Assembly (NCBI GenBank): GCA_945829225.1
Contig: CALZTY010000001.1
Location: 92,434 to 156,433 of the forward strand
Reading direction: 5' to 3'
Origin: an uncultured Bacteroidales bacterium
GTDB taxonomy: Bacteria; Bacteroidota; Bacteroidia; Bacteroidales; Muribaculaceae
DNA length: 64,000 nt
Part shown: positions 15,741 to 24,728 of the stretch, in pieces
How the letters are laid out: each line of letters begins with the position of its first letter
Numbering within the stretch: the first letter of the stretch is position 1
Notes under the pieces: model-generated
Told to the model about the DNA's origin: nothing
The model's input: the letters and a program-made list of their open reading frames with translations, nothing else
Database searches by the model: none
Program-made: the position numbers and the translations under genes

Positions 15741-17269
15741 GAGAGGAGGGTAGGTGCCTTTTCACCATCGCGAACAGGGGGTAATTCGAAGCCGCCGATA
15801 TTGCGCTTGTCGTTGAGGACCACGGCGGCAAAAGCCAGACCTACCAAAATCAAAGAGTCCTTACGTATTAAGCCCTCCATGCCACTAATGCCTATGATGG
15901 CAAACAGACATATTGTGGACAGGAATAGTCCTGAGTGGGGTAACTTCCTTATTGACAGCCACATAAATACAAAGAATAAGATGTGGACTATCAAGCCGAG
16001 AATGCCTATATCGAGAACAATCTGGAAGGGAACGCTCTCAACGCCGGTAGCGACTTCATCGGCAACCTCCGGGTTGTTATATAGTTCGTTTTCAATGATA
16101 TACTTAGTGCTGGTAGTGCGCACACGGTCGAGGAAACCGAGCCCTATCCATTGGCGGTCATACTTGTATAGCAATTCGAGTTTAGGAATAATCTGAGCGC
16201 CACGTCCGGTGCCCAGTTGAGCGAGTGTTTCCTCATCATTCTCGTCGAAGAAGATGATTTGGTCGATTTGCGACTTGATACGCAGTGCACTTGATGTAGT
16301 CTCAATACCATCCTCACCATCGGCATTAGTTACAGTCACTTCGCCCATAGTGCCATCAATAAAGTACAAGGCAGTCATTGCAACGATGAAGCCAATGGCA
16401 TAAAACATCAACTGTCGAGCCTTGGCACGACACATGATGAAACCAAGCACAAAGGCAATAGTGAATGTGAATGTGCGACATACCACCATAGCACCGGCAA
16501 TCAATGCCCATTGCCACCAGGTGATTTTGAAGATTTTTGCCAGTGGATAAGCGGTAAGCATGAGAATATAGATACCGGGCGGCCAGCGGCGAGGAAATTC
16601 AAAACTGAGTATATCGATACGAGGATTGTAGAATACCGAGAAGGCGTCGAAAGTAGCCCAAGAAATGTCGTATGGGAGGAAGAACATACCACCCATAATT
16701 GCACAGTCGATGATATAGTATGCGCAGAAGATGAAAGCGTATACCAGAAGGTGGCGGAAGAATATGCGTATGTCAAACTCTTGTCCGGAGAAGATGATGA
16801 AAGGGACAAAGAGGTATATGATTGACATATAGTTAATGATGCCGGTGAGCTGCACCGAGAATCGTTCCTCACTCTGCATCACGAAATACAGGATGCCCAG
16901 CAGGTATAGCAAGCAAATTGCGAGGGTCTTTTTAATGACGAAATTTTTGCGCAGAATGGTGATGGCTGCAATGCTGAGCAACATTGGAACGAAGAGCGGA
17001 TAACCGAAGACGTCAAAGGGGTTGTAGAGCGAGTATCCGCCGAGGAGGATGGTGAGTTGAATGATGAAGTCGTACTTGTCGTGGCGGAAGCGGTTGAAGA
17101 GGATGAGTGGGACAAATAAGTAGCCGAGAGGGAACTTCAACCCGAGCATCGACATGGAGAGCATAAACAACAAGGGCCAAGTCCAGTCGCTGCGAGTGAG
17201 GGCGAGCGGCTCGAGTGACGACTTTTTTGTGTCGTTGTCGGCGTTGATGCTTAGTGCTTTGTTTATCAT
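15737..17269 (-). CDS. O-antigen/exopolysaccharide polymerase-like membrane protein (Wzy-like)
   Basis: A 510-residue polytopic protein with about 10-12 predicted membrane segments and one large extracytoplasmic loop (about residues 295-415, rich in acidic residues, containing GTGRGAQIIPKLELLYKYDRQWIGLGFLD). This architecture is that of Wzy polymerases and WaaL-type ligases. Sequence motifs are weak in the family, so the call rests on topology and on its position between a Wzc-like kinase and a Wzx-like flippase. It would join repeat units at the periplasmic face. A strong hairpin lies just upstream between it and wzc. Confidence 0.72.
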   Translation of the reverse strand: MINKALSINADNDTKKSSLEPLALTRSDWTWPLLFMLSMSMLGLKFPLGYLFVPLILFNRFRHDKYDFIIQLTILLGGYSLYNPFDVFGYPLFVPMLLSIAAITILRKNFVIKKTLAICLLYLLGILYFVMQSEERFSVQLTGIINYMSIIYLFVPFIIFSGQEFDIRIFFRHLLVYAFIFCAYYIIDCAIMGGMFFLPYDISWATFDAFSVFYNPRIDILSFEFPRRWPPGIYILMLTAYPLAKIFKITWWQWALIAGAMVVCRTFTFTIAFVLGFIMCRAKARQLMFYAIGFIVAMTALYFIDGTMGEVTVTNADGEDGIETTSSALRIKSQIDQIIFFDENDEETLAQLGTGRGAQIIPKLELLYKYDRQWIGLGFLDRVRTTSTKYIIENELYNNPEVADEVATGVESVPFQIVLDIGILGLIVHILFFVFMWLSIRKLPHSGLFLSTICLFAIIGISGMEGLIRKDSLILVGLAFAAVVLNDKRNIGGFELPPVRDGEKAPTLLS

Positions 17270-17281
17270 GCTCTTACAATA

Positions 17282-17317
17282 CGATAAGCCCGCCGCTTGT
17301 GGTGGCAGGGCTTATCG
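17282..17317 (-). terminator. Intra-operon hairpin between wzc and the polymerase gene
   Basis: CGATAAGCCC (17282-17291) pairs perfectly with GGGCTTATCG (17308-17317), extended by GCC/GGC inside. There is no clear U-run on either side, so it may be an attenuating or RNA-stabilising hairpin rather than a full terminator. Confidence 0.5.
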
Positions 17318-17331
17318 CAGAATATCATTGA

Positions 17332-19632
17332 TTAATATGTTTTGTCTCCTTTTTTGTGTTGATAGCCATAGGATTTTTTGCTCTTGGTGCCGTTGACGGC
17401 AACAGCGAGTTTCTTGAGTCGTCCGCTCTCGTAGATTTCATCGATAGCATCGATGTCGCTTGTAGATGTGACGTTTAGACGAGTTACATATATGGTAGCG
17501 TCGGCTATGCGGTTGAGTGTGAAAGTATCGCTGACGAGACCCACGGGAGCGCTATCGACGATGATGTAGTCATAGGACTTGCGAATCTCGGCGAAGAGAG
17601 CGTCGACCTTAGCCGAAGCAAGGAGTTCGGCGGGGTTGGGCGGGATGGGACCGGCGAGAATTACGTCGAGAGCGGGAAGGTCGGCGACGGGCTGTTTATT
17701 GATGATATCGTTGAGGTTCACATTACTCTGCGAGAGGTAGTTGGTGAGACCCAAGCCATTGTTGATATCGAGGTAAGAGCCAATCTTGGGGGCACGGATA
17801 TCCATACCGACGAGGAGGACACGCTTGTTGAGCATCGCCAGGGAGGCAGCGAGGTTGATAGAGATGAAAGTCTTGCCCTCGCCCGAGGAGGATGAGGTGA
17901 GGAGGACGACCTTGTCTGTCTCGCCGTTGAGGATGAAGAGCAAGTTGGAGCGCATGAGGCGGAACAACTCTGTGGCGGTAGAAGTGTCGGTGGAGCTGAC
18001 CACGAGTTGCTTGTCGGTGTCGACGGTGCACATTTCGCCGACGATGGGAGCAGAGGTGCGGCGCTCGATTTCGGTGCGGGACTCAATGCGGTTGCGGATG
18101 AGTTTGAGCAAGTAGAGATATACCGGCGGGAGGCACAGACCGATGAGGAAGAAGATGAATAGGATGACCTTAGTGCCGGCGCCGAGGGGCTCCTTGAGGG
18201 TGTAAGGAGCGTCAACAATCAAGCCCTTAGGCACGGCGTTGGCAAGGAGCATGGCATTCTCCTCTTGTTTCTGACGGAGGAAGAGGTAAAGTTCTTGCTT
18301 GACTTGCAATTGGCGTTGCATATCGAGGACTATGCGTTCTTGATCGGGAACGTTGCTGAGACGTCCGTAGTTATTCTCGACTTGACGCTTGAGGTCGCGA
18401 ACCTGGAGTTGAACGTTGTCGTAGTTCTGGTTTGCGGCAGCGATGATATTAGAGCGCATAGCATCAATTCTGGTATTAATCTTGACAACAGTGGGGTTGT
18501 CTTCGCTGACGGTGCGGAGGAGGTCTTGACGCTCAACGAGCAGGTTGTTGTACACATTGATTACCTCGGCGAGAGCATCAGACTCGACGAGGGTAGGAAT
18601 AATCTCGTAGCGATTGTTGGGGTCTGAGACGAAGTCGCGAGTGATGCGTAGGATTTCGAGGGTGGTCTGCGCAGCGAGGAGGCTTGCTTCAAGTTGACCA
18701 CGCTTAGCCATCTGGAACTGCGACTCGGCGCGTACATCGATGATGCCATGGCTTTCCTTGAACTGTTGGATATCGCTCTCGGCATCGGAGAGGTCAGTGC
18801 CGAGGAGAGCGAGTCGTTCGTCGATAAACTCGGCGGTTTTCTGTCCTTGGAGGTTCTTCTCGCGGATGCCGCGCTCGTTATATTTGTCGATAATGTCTTG
18901 CAACATCATTTCGCCCATCACGGGGTTGGGAGTGTTATATCCCATCTCGATGACGTTGGACTTTTTGTTGGCGATTTCGACGGATATTTCCGGGGCAATA
19001 TCCTCAGCAGCAGCGTGGTAACCTGTGACGAGGATGGTCGAAGTGACATCCTTGCCGGGGACGTAGTAGTCTGTGGTAGCGACGGTAAATTCGCCGAAAT
19101 TGGTGTTGAAGGTGTGAGGGAGCGAGACGTTCTTGACCTTCTCGATAGTTCCGTATTTGCCTTTAACCTTGATATCGGCGAGACCTTCCTCGTTGATGCT
19201 TACCTTGAAAGAGACGACCGACTTGAGGGTGTCGACGATGCCTGCGGCAGGAATAACGTCGATGGGATAGTCGGGGTAAGAGAGGTCGCTCTTGAGGAAT
19301 CCGGTCTTGACATAGTGAGTGCGGTTAAGCCCCAAGTCGCGCACGACCTCGCGGTAGAGAGAGTGAGACGAGAGGACAAAAATCTCGTCGTCGACATAGC
19401 CGGAGGAGCCAAAGAGCCCGCCGAGCCCACCGAGTGAAGCCATGGGGTTGGAGTCTTCCTGTTGGATAAGGAGGTTGGCGCGCACGCCGTATTTGGTGCG
19501 AGTGACGCGGCAGAAGAGGAGCCCGAGGATAACACAAGCCACCACTGATATCGCGAAAAGATACCAGTGGGAGATGTATGTTTTGAAGAGACCGCGAAGG
19601 TCAATAAGGTCGGAATGAGTACGCTTCGCCAT
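17332..19632 (-). CDS. wzc: Polysaccharide co-polymerase / tyrosine autokinase (Wzc-like)
   Basis: A 766-residue inner-membrane protein. Residues about 20-45 form the first membrane helix, followed by a Wzz domain, a long periplasmic coiled-coil region, a GNVR-type segment and a second membrane helix near residues 500-525 (ILFIFFLIGLCLPPVYLYLL). The cytoplasmic BY-kinase domain has Walker A GEGKT (584-588), the Walker A' motif around MDIRAP (about 611) and Walker B IIVDSAP (about 690-696). The C-terminus has only three tyrosines (SYGYQ and the terminal Y), a short version of the autophosphorylation cluster. It sets chain length and controls export together with Wza. No Wzb-type phosphatase is seen in the window. 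Confidence 0.92.
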   Translation of the reverse strand: MAKRTHSDLIDLRGLFKTYISHWYLFAISVVACVILGLLFCRVTRTKYGVRANLLIQQEDSNPMASLGGLGGLFGSSGYVDDEIFVLSSHSLYREVVRDLGLNRTHYVKTGFLKSDLSYPDYPIDVIPAAGIVDTLKSVVSFKVSINEEGLADIKVKGKYGTIEKVKNVSLPHTFNTNFGEFTVATTDYYVPGKDVTSTILVTGYHAAAEDIAPEISVEIANKKSNVIEMGYNTPNPVMGEMMLQDIIDKYNERGIREKNLQGQKTAEFIDERLALLGTDLSDAESDIQQFKESHGIIDVRAESQFQMAKRGQLEASLLAAQTTLEILRITRDFVSDPNNRYEIIPTLVESDALAEVINVYNNLLVERQDLLRTVSEDNPTVVKINTRIDAMRSNIIAAANQNYDNVQLQVRDLKRQVENNYGRLSNVPDQERIVLDMQRQLQVKQELYLFLRQKQEENAMLLANAVPKGLIVDAPYTLKEPLGAGTKVILFIFFLIGLCLPPVYLYLLKLIRNRIESRTEIERRTSAPIVGEMCTVDTDKQLVVSSTDTSTATELFRLMRSNLLFILNGETDKVVLLTSSSSGEGKTFISINLAASLAMLNKRVLLVGMDIRAPKIGSYLDINNGLGLTNYLSQSNVNLNDIINKQPVADLPALDVILAGPIPPNPAELLASAKVDALFAEIRKSYDYIIVDSAPVGLVSDTFTLNRIADATIYVTRLNVTSTSDIDAIDEIYESGRLKKLAVAVNGTKSKKSYGYQHKKGDKTY

Positions 19633-19647
19633 TATTATTAGGTAGAT

Positions 19648-20451
19648 TTATTTTACTGTAAGTGCGATTACTAAAGAAGCGATAACAGATGCGGCGCTGA
19701 CGATTGTGGAGATGACAGTCAGTTTGTATGCGTTATCTTGGTTATAGCGAGAGTTTGCTTGACGAATTTCGTTGGGAGCGACGTAGATGTAGTCGTTCTG
19801 TTGCAGGTAGAAATAAGGCGAGGTGAGTAAGTCGGAGGAGTTGAGGTCGAGGTGAGCGAAGACGCGCTCGCCGTCGTGTTCGCGGATAATGAGGATGTTA
19901 GAGCGCTCGCCATAAGGAGTTAGGTCGCCGGCAGCGCTGAGAGCATCGAGGATGCTGAAGCGGTTGCGACGCACTTGAATAGTTGACGGACGGCTGACTT
20001 CACCGGCAACGACGACTTGGAAGTTGATAAGTTCGACGCGAACGATGGCATCGGAGACATCTTGTCGGACGATGTTGGTGATGTGCTGCTGTAACTGCTC
20101 GGTGGTGAGGCCTTTGGCTTGAATAGTGCCGAGAACGGGGAGGTGTATATTTCCCTCGGTGTCAACGATATAGGTCTGTTGACGAGGAGTTGTAGAGATG
20201 TCCAATTCCTCGCGAGTAGCGGGGTTGGACAAGGGCACGTTGTAGTGAGCAGTTGCAGCGGGCTTGGATGAAGTGATGGTGATGAGCAATTCATCATCAG
20301 CCTTGATGGTGGGCATATAGTTAGCCGATTCAATGACACCGGAACTGATGGAGTCGAGGTCGGTGAAATAGGGCAACTGAGTCTTTGTCGAGGAGCAGGA
20401 TGCTAATGTTGCTGCAGCAAAAAAAGCAAGTGCAATCGTCTTAATCTTCAT
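19648..20451 (-). CDS. wza: Outer-membrane polysaccharide export lipoprotein (Wza-like)
   Basis: A 267-residue protein started at MKIKTIALAFFAAATLASC (20451), a lipoprotein signal with Cys19; the frame to 20496 adds 15 residues before the signal. The poly-export domain (about 35-135) is followed by SLBB-type segments (QVVVAGEVSRPSTIQV) and a hydrophobic C-terminal helix (TVISTIVSAASVIASLVIALTV) that should span the outer membrane as in Wza. It lies 15 bp upstream of wzc in the same direction; together they form the export channel and its cytoplasmic controller. Confidence 0.9.
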   Translation of the reverse strand: MKIKTIALAFFAAATLASCSSTKTQLPYFTDLDSISSGVIESANYMPTIKADDELLITITSSKPAATAHYNVPLSNPATREELDISTTPRQQTYIVDTEGNIHLPVLGTIQAKGLTTEQLQQHITNIVRQDVSDAIVRVELINFQVVVAGEVSRPSTIQVRRNRFSILDALSAAGDLTPYGERSNILIIREHDGERVFAHLDLNSSDLLTSPYFYLQQNDYIYVAPNEIRQANSRYNQDNAYKLTVISTIVSAASVIASLVIALTVK

Positions 20452-20532
20452 TATATATTGGTGCTTGTAAAAATTCTTATTTATAGTATAACGCAAGTGA
20501 CGCTGAAATATTGTGAGAAGTTGAAAAACTTG

Positions 20533-21582
20533 TTATAAACCTAAGGTAAGCGAGGAAAGGAGTTTTGATAATTTTAACACTTTGATAATACCGCAAGTTG
20601 CTGACACAATAGCGACTGCGATAAAAAAGGAGATAAGAGAAATAGGGATGAAAGCCGGGAGCATAGGGGTGATAAAAGTGTCGATACCCGGGATATGGAA
20701 GATGAGAAAGTAGTGGAGGAGGTAAATTCCGAGGCTGTTACGACCAAGGAAGCACCATATGCGAGCGAATGAGCCGGGGTTATTGTGAGAGAATTGAGAA
20801 TCGGACCATGGCTTGATGGCAGCGATGGCAATTATAGCAATCATAGGAGCGGCAATGTATCGACTGAGGCTAACGATGAGGTAACTGAGTGAGTCGGCAT
20901 TGGCGATGATAGCGAAGTGACAGGCGAGGATGAGAATTGCAATTGTGATAGCTATATTGCCTGATGTAAGTCGATTGAAAGAGTCTTGGTGGAGACGCGC
21001 AATGGCGCCGATGAAGAATGGGAAGGCATAGCAACCGACATTTGTGAGGCAAAAAGCTCTGTCGAAATCGGGGAGTACGTGCCCGGCAGCGAGGAATGCA
21101 AAAGCGACGAGGAAAGAGAATGTAACTTGGAGCCAAATGCGATGTAGGCGCATTAAAACACCGCGTAATAGCGCGAAGATGAGAATAATCTCAAATAGGA
21201 CGATTGTGAACCAGTAGCCTTGCTTGGATGTAGAGAACCAGAACCACGAGAGAGAGACGTCTTGATGACCGCGTCCCAAGTGGTTGAATGCCAGCATATA
21301 TAGTGAGCCGACGACGATAGTGGGGATGATTAGTTGGACAAACCGACGTAGAATGTTTGGGCATACACACTTCCCACGGTCATCAATCTTGGCAGAGAAC
21401 CAACCGCTGATGAAGAAGAAGAGCGGCATATGGATCGAAGCGATGATGCAAAAAGGTAGACACTTGTCCATATTGTCCATACCGAAGAGAATAACATGCC
21501 CCATCACTACCAATAGGATAGCGATACCCTTGATGATATCGAAGTGGTGAAGGCGAGTAGAAGGAGTGTTGGTCATAATCAT
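20533..21582 (-). CDS. Membrane-bound acyltransferase family 3 protein (O-acetyltransferase-like)
   Basis: About 349 residues, started at MIMTNTPSTRLHHFD (21582; 21576 is equally possible). It has around 10 membrane segments and the family-3 signature R-x-x-x-x-D-x-x-x-G at RLHHFDIIKGIAILLVVMGH, as in OafA and WecH enzymes that O-acetylate surface sugars. Position between serA and wza suggests it decorates the exopolysaccharide made by the neighbouring genes. A perfect hairpin separates it from serA, so it may head its own transcription unit. Confidence 0.88.
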   Translation of the reverse strand: MIMTNTPSTRLHHFDIIKGIAILLVVMGHVILFGMDNMDKCLPFCIIASIHMPLFFFISGWFSAKIDDRGKCVCPNILRRFVQLIIPTIVVGSLYMLAFNHLGRGHQDVSLSWFWFSTSKQGYWFTIVLFEIILIFALLRGVLMRLHRIWLQVTFSFLVAFAFLAAGHVLPDFDRAFCLTNVGCYAFPFFIGAIARLHQDSFNRLTSGNIAITIAILILACHFAIIANADSLSYLIVSLSRYIAAPMIAIIAIAAIKPWSDSQFSHNNPGSFARIWCFLGRNSLGIYLLHYFLIFHIPGIDTFITPMLPAFIPISLISFFIAVAIVSATCGIIKVLKLSKLLSSLTLGL

Positions 21583-21586
21583 AGAT

Positions 21587-21612
21587 ATGCCCCGGAGGGG
21601 AGTCCGGGGCAT
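21587..21612. terminator. Hairpin between serA and the acyltransferase gene
   Basis: ATGCCCCGGA (21587-21596) and TCCGGGGCAT (21603-21612) form a perfect 10-bp stem with a 6-nt loop. It lies just after the serA stop on the minus strand. The following bases are not U-rich, so read-through is likely. Confidence 0.55.
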
Positions 21613-21635
21613 TGGGTTGAGTTAAAAGATGCTAA

Positions 21636-22556
21636 TTAATTGACGCGGAAACGGTCGATGCCCTCGAGGAGGAATGCGACGGACTGGCGAGCGGCAGCCA
21701 ATCCGGCGTTGATGTTAGCCTCGGCGGTTTGAGCGCCCATCTTCTTTGGGGTGAAGAAAACGCGCCCGGGGCAAGCCTGCTCGAGAGCCTCGGCATTGTT
21801 GGGACGAACGTCGGCAACGTAGCGGAGGTCGGAGCGGTCGGCGAGAGCGCGAGCCAAACCGTCCTCGTCGATTACTTCGCGACGAGCGGTGTTGATTAGG
21901 ACACCATTCTTGGGCATGGTGGCAATGAGTTCATATCCGATAGAGCCGATGGTCTCGGGAGTGGCGGGGATGTGAATCGAGACGAATTGATTGCCCGAGT
22001 AAAGAGCCTTGATGTCGTGGACCGGGGTAACACCGGCATCGGTGAGGACCTCGTCGGGGCAATAAGGGTCGAGCGCCTCGATGGTCATACCGAAGCCCTT
22101 GGCGATGCGAGCGACGTTGCGGCCTACTTGTCCGAAGGCTTGGATGCCGAGTTTTTTATCTTTGAGTTCGAAGCCGCTGGTGCCGTTGTACATGTTGCGG
22201 GCAGCCATGACAGTCATGCCGAATACCAATTCGGCGACAGCGTTGGAGTTCTGCCCGGGAGTATTTTCGACAACGATGTTGTGCTCGGAAGCGGCTTTAA
22301 GGTCGATGTTGTCGTAACCGGCGCCTGCGCGGACGATGACCTTGAGGCGAGGAGCGGCAGCGATGACCTCGGCGTCGATTTTGTCGCTGCGGACGATGAG
22401 AGCATCGGCGTCGGCGACAGCGGCGAGGAGTTGTGCGCGGTCGGTATATTTCTCGAGGAGGACGAGCTCGCAGCCGGCTTGTTCAATGACCTCGCGGATA
22501 CCCTTGACAGCAACGGGTGCAAAGGGTTTCTCGGTGGCTACTAATATCTTGTGCAT
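21636..22556 (-). CDS. serA: D-3-phosphoglycerate dehydrogenase, short lysine-type
   Basis: A 306-residue 2-hydroxyacid dehydrogenase without C-terminal ACT or intervening domains. It oxidises 3-phosphoglycerate to phosphohydroxypyruvate, the first step of serine synthesis. Residues 136-147 form a Rossmann loop (LGIQAFGQVGRN). The catalytic arginine is in NTARRE (Arg225). Where most family members have the catalytic His of TPH, this protein has FTPKKMG with Lys271; such lysine-type short enzymes are known from Bacteroidota and from Entamoeba. The canonical Glu is also not in its usual context (VADVRPNN; nearest Glu256). serC lies 6 bp upstream, confirming the pathway. Confidence 0.92.
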   Translation of the reverse strand: MHKILVATEKPFAPVAVKGIREVIEQAGCELVLLEKYTDRAQLLAAVADADALIVRSDKIDAEVIAAAPRLKVIVRAGAGYDNIDLKAASEHNIVVENTPGQNSNAVAELVFGMTVMAARNMYNGTSGFELKDKKLGIQAFGQVGRNVARIAKGFGMTIEALDPYCPDEVLTDAGVTPVHDIKALYSGNQFVSIHIPATPETIGSIGYELIATMPKNGVLINTARREVIDEDGLARALADRSDLRYVADVRPNNAEALEQACPGRVFFTPKKMGAQTAEANINAGLAAARQSVAFLLEGIDRFRVN

Positions 22557-22562
22557 GGTGTA

Positions 22563-23633
22563 TCAGAGTTTGTATTCAAAGTCTTTCATAGCCTCGGTGA
22601 GGACGCGGACAGAGTCGATGGGGAGGGCATTGTAGAGCGAGGCGCGGAAGCCGCCGACAGAACGGTGGCCCTTGATGCCGACGATGCCACGCTCGGCGCA
22701 GAACGATACGAAGTCGGCTTCGCGATCCTTAAATTCGGGTTTGAGGACGAAGCAAACGTTCATGATAGAGCGGTCGCGGGGGTCGGTGACGGTGCCTTCG
22801 AAGACCTTGCTGTTGTCGATAGCGTCGTAGAGGAGGGCAGCCTTCTCGAGGTCGCGGCGTTCGAGTTCCTTGAGCCCGCCGAGTTGCTTGTAGTAGCGGA
22901 GAGTCTGGAGCGCCGAGAAGATGGGGAGCACGGGAGGAGTGTTGAACATCGAGCCCTTCTTGATGTGAGTGCGGTAGTCGAGCATGGTGGGGATGGGGCG
23001 GTCGACCTTGCCGAGGGCGTCGTCGCGGACGATGACGAGGGTAACGCCAGCCGGGGCGAGGTTTTTCTGAGCGCCGGCATAGATGGCGATATATTTGGAG
23101 AAGTCAATTTCGCGGGAGAAAATATCCGAGCTCATGTCGGCAATCATGGGGCAGGGTACGTCGGGGTCTTGACGGATCTCGGTGCCGTAGATGGTGTTGT
23201 TGGAGGTATAGTGGAAATACTGGGAGTCGGGAGCGACTTTCCAGCCACGAGGGATGTAAGTGTAGTTATCCTCCTTGGAAGAAGCGACGACGTCGACTTC
23301 GCCGAAGAGGCGCGCCTCCTTGATAGCGTTGGAAGCCCAGGTGCCGGTGTCGAGGAAAGAAGCCTTGGTAGAGAGGAAGTTGTAGGGCATCATGCAGAAT
23401 TGCATGGAAGCGCCGCCACCAAGCCAGAGGACAGAGAAGCCCTCAGGGATATTGAGGATTTCCTTGACCAGAGCGGTAGCTTCGTCAATGACAGCTTGAA
23501 ATTCCTTGCTACGGTGTGAAACTTCAAGTACCGACAATCCGGTGTTGGCAAAGTTGATGATTGCCTCGGCGGTGTTTTTGATGGTATAATCGCTCAGGAT
23601 CGAGGGCCCGGCGTAAAAATTGTGTTTCTTCAT
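22563..23633 (-). CDS. serC: Phosphoserine aminotransferase
   Basis: A 356-residue class V aminotransferase that converts phosphohydroxypyruvate to phosphoserine with glutamate. Family signatures include [16 protein letters not shown] at the start, [10 protein letters not shown] (substrate and PLP phosphate contact), [10 protein letters not shown], and [15 protein letters not shown], which contains the PLP lysine. The protein ends [12 protein letters not shown] ... DFEYKL as expected. It is the first gene of the serC-serA operon, with a consensus promoter at 23675-23705 and a leader of about 35 nt. Confidence 0.96.
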   Translation of the reverse strand: MKKHNFYAGPSILSDYTIKNTAEAIINFANTGLSVLEVSHRSKEFQAVIDEATALVKEILNIPEGFSVLWLGGGASMQFCMMPYNFLSTKASFLDTGTWASNAIKEARLFGEVDVVASSKEDNYTYIPRGWKVAPDSQYFHYTSNNTIYGTEIRQDPDVPCPMIADMSSDIFSREIDFSKYIAIYAGAQKNLAPAGVTLVIVRDDALGKVDRPIPTMLDYRTHIKKGSMFNTPPVLPIFSALQTLRYYKQLGGLKELERRDLEKAALLYDAIDNSKVFEGTVTDPRDRSIMNVCFVLKPEFKDREADFVSFCAERGIVGIKGHRSVGGFRASLYNALPIDSVRVLTEAMKDFEYKL

Positions 23634-23674
23634 ACCTACAATAATGTTTAGGTGTTAGTAATAGTCTTTCGTGG

Positions 23675-23705
23675 CAAAATTAGGCAAACAAATTGGGATA
23701 ACCAA
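23675..23705 (-). promoter_or_regulatory. Bacteroidetes-type promoter of serC-serA
   Basis: Minus-strand TTG (23705-23703), 20 bp, TAATTTTG (23682-23675): consensus spacing and sequence. Transcription should start near 23668, 35 nt before the serC ATG. Confidence 0.75.
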
Positions 23706-23792
23706 TAAAAATGACGAAATTTTTTAGAAAAATTATAGAAAGGGGGAAAAGTTGCGTTTTTTTCGTTAACTTTGCCAAAAAATTAGGAGACT

Positions 23793-24368
23793 ATGACAGA
23801 TACACATTCAACCCAACCATTTGACCCGCGGCGCACAGAGCGTCGAGTGTGGGTACCCGATAATGTGAGCAACACATTTAATAATAGTGAGACGGTTCCG
23901 TTCAACGAGGATCCGATGCAGCCGTCGCATGGCTATAGCGACTCAAGGAGCAAGAAAGGGTCGTCGTGGCTGTGGATAATCTTGGCGATGGTATTGGTTG
24001 CCGGCGGCGTGTGCGCATGGTATTTCCTTGTATATAGCAAGGATGCGAGTGACGTAGAGGAATTGGTCGTTGATGACGACGAGCCGAGTGCATATGACGA
24101 ATTGGTAGAGGCAGATGATGTAGATGCCTCGGAGTATTCCCCTGCAGTAGAGACCGAGGCACCTGCTGTATCGACTCCGGTGCGCACCACTACTCCAACT
24201 CCGGCACGGGTATCGACCCCGGCAGTGACTCCCCAGCCGGCGCGACCGACACAGTCAATAGATGATGAGCCGGCACCGTCGACACCACAAACGCCGGCAC
24301 AACCGTCGCGTCGTGGCGGTCAAACAATAGATGATGACCCACCGACACGCCGCCAGCAGATGGATTGA
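23793..24368 (+). CDS. Single-pass membrane protein with acidic, proline/threonine-rich tail; function unknown
   Basis: A 191-residue protein that I cannot place in a family. A polar N-terminus (1-57, containing FDPRRTERRVWVPDN) is followed by one membrane helix at about 58-81 (SSWLWIILAMVLVAGGVCAW region). An acidic stretch (ELVVDDDEPSAYDELVEADDVDASEY) and a Pro/Thr/Ala-rich low-complexity tail follow, with two related motifs, QSIDDEP and QTIDDDP. Orientation is probably N-in. A -7-like TAACTTTG at 23767-23774 precedes it, but no -33 element has correct spacing. It ends immediately next to the convergent folB gene. It is the only plus-strand gene between 13051 and 45611. Confidence 0.65.
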   Translation: MTDTHSTQPFDPRRTERRVWVPDNVSNTFNNSETVPFNEDPMQPSHGYSDSRSKKGSSWLWIILAMVLVAGGVCAWYFLVYSKDASDVEELVVDDDEPSAYDELVEADDVDASEYSPAVETEAPAVSTPVRTTTPTPARVSTPAVTPQPARPTQSIDDEPAPSTPQTPAQPSRRGGQTIDDDPPTRRQQMD

Positions 24369-24722
24369 TTACCATTCGATTGAGAAACTAACGCGAGGTG
24401 TCGGTGCCGATATCGGCGGATGAACCTTGCAGATAGATAACTTCCCTGAGGTGACCTTGGGGAAGTATTTTTTTATAGCCTCGAGGATGCGAGCGGCGGC
24501 ATGTTCGATGAGCATCATCTCAGCGGAGAGGACATTCTTGACGATGTCGACGACCTCGGCATAGTTAATGGCGGAGGTGATGTTGTCGGAGCGCATAGCC
24601 TCGGCGGCGTCGTAGTAGAGACGGATAGAGATGAGGAACTCGTTGCCTATGAGACGTTCGCGCGCCATCACCCCGATGGGGGCGATGACGCGTAGGTCAG
24701 TGATGTCAATGTAGGTGAGCAT
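24369..24722 (-). CDS. folB: Dihydroneopterin aldolase
   Basis: A 117-residue FolB, which cleaves 7,8-dihydroneopterin to 6-hydroxymethyldihydropterin and glycolaldehyde in folate synthesis. The family pattern is complete: DLRVIAPIGVMARERLIGNEF near the start, INYAEVVDIVKN (substrate-binding Tyr and the following helix), LIEHAAARILEAI (conserved glutamate) and SICKVHPPI (the lysine of the KP-type loop). The length is normal. It lies 6 bp downstream of rnr on the same strand. Confidence 0.94.
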   Translation of the reverse strand: MLTYIDITDLRVIAPIGVMARERLIGNEFLISIRLYYDAAEAMRSDNITSAINYAEVVDIVKNVLSAEMMLIEHAAARILEAIKKYFPKVTSGKLSICKVHPPISAPTPRVSFSIEW

Positions 24723-24728
24723 GGTGGG

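Noticed and set aside
22551..23519. A 322-codon plus-strand open frame
   Set aside because: It is antisense to serC, whose motifs and promoter are clear.
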